Assembly (NCBI GenBank): GCA_007130445.1
Contig: SLSM01000235.1
Span: 1 to 9,043 of the forward strand
Reading direction: 5' to 3'
DNA: 9,043 nucleotides
DNA from: Trueperaceae bacterium
GTDB lineage: Bacteria > Deinococcota > Deinococci > Deinococcales > Trueperaceae
The position numbers were made by a program, and so were the translations under genes. Below are positions 6,536-9,043 of the stretch, in pieces. Every line of letters starts with the position of its first letter. The first letter of the stretch is position 1. The notes under the pieces are model-generated. The model made no database searches, was not told where the DNA came from, and saw only the letters and a list, made by a program, of their open reading frames with translations.

Positions 6536-9043
6536 GTGGCGAGACGCACGTCTGCACATGCGAACGGCGGCCGGGGCAGCCAGGCGTCCAAGCGCACCAA
6601 GCCCCGCGGCCAGCGCCGGAGCCTCGACCTCGAGGCGATCGGCCTGGTGCTGCTGGCGTTGGGTGCGGCCCTCGCCGGGCTGCTCACCCCGGCGCTGCCG
6701 AGCGGCGAGCTCGGTGAGCAGACGCGCACCCTCCTGAGCGGCCGCGTCGGCGTGGGCGCATGGGCGCTGCCCGGACCGCTGCTCGTCCTCGGCGGGCTGT
6801 TCCTCATGCGCCGCAGCCCACCCGCCTGGCCGCGGGTCCTGCTCGGCTATCTGCTGCTGTCGGTCGGCGTCTGGGGCTTCGTCATGCTCGCCGCGCCGCA
6901 GTCTGCGGGGAGCGTCGGCGTGGCCGCGCGCGCCGCCCTCACCGGCGCGGCAGGCGCGCTGGCGGCGGTGCCCGCCTTCGTCCTCGTGACGGTCGGCCTC
7001 GACCTCGTGTTCGGCCTGACGCCCACGCGCATCCTGCGCGGTTTGGTGCGCGCGCTCGTGCGGCTGGTGCGGGCGCTGTGGACGGCGCTGATGGCGTGGC
7101 GGGTGCGCGCGCGCCGCAGGGCCGCCTTCCAGGCCGACGTCGCCCAGGTGCGGCGCAGCCTGCGCGACATCGCGCGCGACCTCGCCGCGCTCGAGGGCCT
7201 GTACGCCGCCTCGGGCGAGCTGGTGCGCTGGCGCGAGAGCGTGCAGGAGACGCTGCTACGCCTCGGCCGTGCGACACCCGAGGTGCTCGACGAGGCGCGC
7301 GGCGATGCCGAGGCGTGGACCGACGCGGTGCGCGACTTCGCGTCCGACCGCGCCAAGGAGCTCGGCGTGCGCCTGCGCGAGGAGGGCGCGCGGCCCGACC
7401 TGCCCGAGGCGCTCGACGACGCGGCCGGCGATCTGCGCGACGGACGCGGACCGCGCCGCATCCCGTTCGACGATTGGACCCGGACGCTGCGCGCCTGGCT
7501 CGACCAACCCTTCGACGCGCCGCAGCAGGGCGCCCACGCGTTGGGCTCGGCGCGTGCCCTCGACACGCTGCGCAACGGGCTGGTGCTGGAGCTGACCGCG
7601 CTCGAGGACCGCCATCGCCGCTTGACGCGCGAGCGCGACGTCGCCGAGCAGTCGCTCGAGCGCATGACGCCCAGGCAGCTGGCGCGGGCATCGGCGTCGC
7701 ACACCGAGCGTGAGCAGGGGTACCGCGCGGTCGAGCGGGGCGCCGCGGCGCTGGCGACCGAGGTGGTCGTCCTCGATCCGTGGCGCGAGCTCCTGAGCGC
7801 GTTGGTCCGCGCCAGCGCGACGCACCCCGGTGCAGAGGAAGTGCACGACTACGACGGTGCCCTGGCCGAGGCGCTGCGCGACCGTGGTCGCGACGAGATG
7901 CGCGCGCTCGACGGCTGGTCGCAGGCGCTCGAGGCCGTGGTGCTGCGGGCGCGCGAGGACCAGGCGCTGCGCGCCAGGCAGGCCCAGGCGCTCGCAGCCG
8001 CTGGCGTCCGCGCCCAGGCGGGTGACGAGTCCCAGGTCGACGCCGCCCTGCTCGACGACCCCGACGTGCACGTCAGTGACCACGCGGCCTGGGTGACCGA
8101 CCCGGGAGCCGCCGCCGGCGACGACGGAGCCGATGACGACGACCCCCCGTGGGAGGTCGGGACGGACGACGCCACGCCTGCCGCGCGCGCCGCGGGGTCG
8201 CGAGCCCTCGCCGCCGGCGCCGCGCCCACCCAGGATGCCGCCGGTGACGCCCGTGGCGAGGCCGCCGACGAGCGACCGGCCGTCGGCGGCATCCCGATCA
8301 CCGTGCCGGGCTTCGACCTGCTCGACCCGCCCGACTCGAGCAGCGACGACCCGCGCGAGGTGGCGCGCGAGGTGCGGCAGCGCGTGGCGAAGATCGACGC
8401 CACGCTCGAGAACTTCAAGCTCGAGGGGCGCGTGGTCGCCTCGGTCCGTGGACCGTCGGTGACGCGCTTCGAGGTCGAACCGGCGGCGGGCGAGAAGATC
8501 AGTCGCTTCGCGAACCTGTCCGACGACCTGGCGCTCGCCATGGCGGTGGGCTCGGTGCGCATCGAGGCGCCCATCCCCGGCAAGAGCGTCATCGGTCTCG
8601 AGGTCCCCAACGCCAGCCGCGACCTGATCCGCTTCCGCGAGGCGGTCGACGCGCCGAGCTTCAAGCGCTCCTCGGCACGGTTGCCGATCGTGCTCGGCAA
8701 GTCGATCGACGGCGACATGATGGTCGGCGACCTGGCCCGCATGCCGCACATCCTGCTGGCGGGATCCACGGGGTCGGGCAAGTCGGTGGCGGTGAGCGCG
8801 CTCATCGCGAGCCTGCTGTTCCGTTTCCTCCCCACCGAGCTGCGCTTCTTGATGGTCGACCCGAAGATGGTCGAGCTCACCCCGTTCGACGGCATCCCGC
8901 ACCTGATCCGGCCGGTGGTCACCAACCCGACCGACGCCGCCGGGGTGCTGCTTGGAGCGGTGTCGCACATGGAGCGGCGCTACAAGATGATGTCGAAGAT
9001 CGGCGCCAAGAACCTCGACCAGTACAACGCCAAGGCGCGCAAC
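6536..9043 (+). CDS. ftsK: DNA translocase FtsK (3' end outside window)
   Basis: Septum-located DNA pump that clears chromosome ends during division. Starting at the GTG, 836 codons are open to the right edge without a stop. Residues 1-33 are basic and cytoplasmic. Four membrane segments follow at about 34-52, 76-91, 101-121 and 134-161, the FtsK_4TM domain. Residues 162-600 are a long linker with predicted coiled-coil stretches at about 196-245, 345-410 and 443-490 and an acidic patch near 529-534. The motor begins with the alpha domain at about 606-692 (ending GLEVPN). The RecA-like beta domain shows DLARMPHILLAG, Walker A GSTGSGKS at 743-750, and Walker B FLMVD at 771-775 followed by PKMVEL and GIPHLI. 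The remaining motor and the DNA-reading gamma domain lie outside. The GTG is the only start placed correctly after the TAGACT box; the next in-frame ATG falls inside the second membrane segment. Confidence 0.95.
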   Translation, partial: MARRTSAHANGGRGSQASKRTKPRGQRRSLDLEAIGLVLLALGAALAGLLTPALPSGELGEQTRTLLSGRVGVGAWALPGPLLVLGGLFLMRRSPPAWPRVLLGYLLLSVGVWGFVMLAAPQSAGSVGVAARAALTGAAGALAAVPAFVLVTVGLDLVFGLTPTRILRGLVRALVRLVRALWTALMAWRVRARRRAAFQADVAQVRRSLRDIARDLAALEGLYAASGELVRWRESVQETLLRLGRATPEVLDEARGDAEAWTDAVRDFASDRAKELGVRLREEGARPDLPEALDDAAGDLRDGRGPRRIPFDDWTRTLRAWLDQPFDAPQQGAHALGSARALDTLRNGLVLELTALEDRHRRLTRERDVAEQSLERMTPRQLARASASHTEREQGYRAVERGAAALATEVVVLDPWRELLSALVRASATHPGAEEVHDYDGALAEALRDRGRDEMRALDGWSQALEAVVLRAREDQALRARQAQALAAAGVRAQAGDESQVDAALLDDPDVHVSDHAAWVTDPGAAAGDDGADDDDPPWEVGTDDATPAARAAGSRALAAGAAPTQDAAGDARGEAADERPAVGGIPITVPGFDLLDPPDSSSDDPREVAREVRQRVAKIDATLENFKLEGRVVASVRGPSVTRFEVEPAAGEKISRFANLSDDLALAMAVGSVRIEAPIPGKSVIGLEVPNASRDLIRFREAVDAPSFKRSSARLPIVLGKSIDGDMMVGDLARMPHILLAGSTGSGKSVAVSALIASLLFRFLPTELRFLMVDPKMVELTPFDGIPHLIRPVVTNPTDAAGVLLGAVSHMERRYKMMSKIGAKNLDQYNAKARN

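Noticed and set aside
5143..6807. Minus-strand frame of 554 codons opposite the AI-2E and early ftsK genes
   Set aside because: Its product is rich in H, R, D, Q and E without motifs, while the plus strand shows a well-formed polytopic membrane protein and the FtsK membrane domain.
7256..8968. Minus-strand frames of 570 and 373 codons opposite ftsK
   Set aside because: ftsK is open across this whole region on the plus strand and carries Walker A, Walker B and the alpha domain. The antisense products have no motifs and are typical shadows.
1..9043. tRNA, rRNA, riboswitch, CRISPR, insertion sequence or phage attachment site
   Set aside because: The gaps between genes are at most about 60 bp and contain none of the expected arms, repeats or terminal inverted repeats. 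No transposase or integrase motif appears in any convincing frame.

Overview
This is a very GC-rich window (roughly 70% or more by eye, strong G/C bias at third codon positions) that is almost entirely coding. It holds six protein genes, the first cut by the left edge and the last by the right edge. I see no rRNA, tRNA, CRISPR array, insertion sequence or prophage gene. The gene set is housekeeping: NAD-dependent glutamate dehydrogenase of the very large type, HemW, a THUMP-type RNA methyltransferase resembling TrmN, a membrane-anchored LytM/M23-like protein, an AI-2E family membrane protein and FtsK. The composition, the TrmN-like enzyme and the leaderless TANNNT promoters fit Deinococcota (a Truepera-like lineage is my best guess). 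An actinobacterial or chloroflexal origin cannot be excluded from the sequence alone.

Layout. 2-1975 (+) is the C-terminal 657 residues of the glutamate dehydrogenase. It converges on hemW, 2036-3169 (-); the 60-bp gap holds an inverted repeat that could be a shared terminator. hemW diverges from the methyltransferase gene, 3211-4413 (+), across only 41 bp. Next come the LytM-like gene, 4457-5212 (+), and the AI-2E gene, 5209-6525 (+), which share an ATGA stop/start overlap. ftsK begins at 6536 (+) and stays open to the window end (836 codons).

Regulatory pattern. All four genes that do not start inside another gene (hemW, methyltransferase, LytM-like, ftsK) have a TA(C/G)(A/G)CT hexamer ending 6-7 nt before the start codon and no Shine-Dalgarno sequence. 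This is what a -10 box for a leaderless mRNA looks like. The AI-2E gene, which overlaps its upstream neighbour, has no such box. The pattern defines the starts and the transcription units. The hemW and methyltransferase boxes face away from each other exactly 17 bp apart, so the two promoters should exclude each other. The ftsK box begins on the stop codon of the AI-2E gene.

Most interesting points. (1) The LytM domain has lost two of its three expected zinc ligands and one catalytic histidine, so it looks like a pseudopeptidase. It is coupled to an AI-2E membrane protein and lies upstream of ftsK, which suggests, as inference only, a division or cell-wall regulatory role. (2) The leaderless promoter set. 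(3) Five 15-bp tandem repeats that give the methyltransferase a basic KRPAx tail. (4) An unusually long coiled-coil and acidic linker in FtsK. No clear new defence or mobile system is present.
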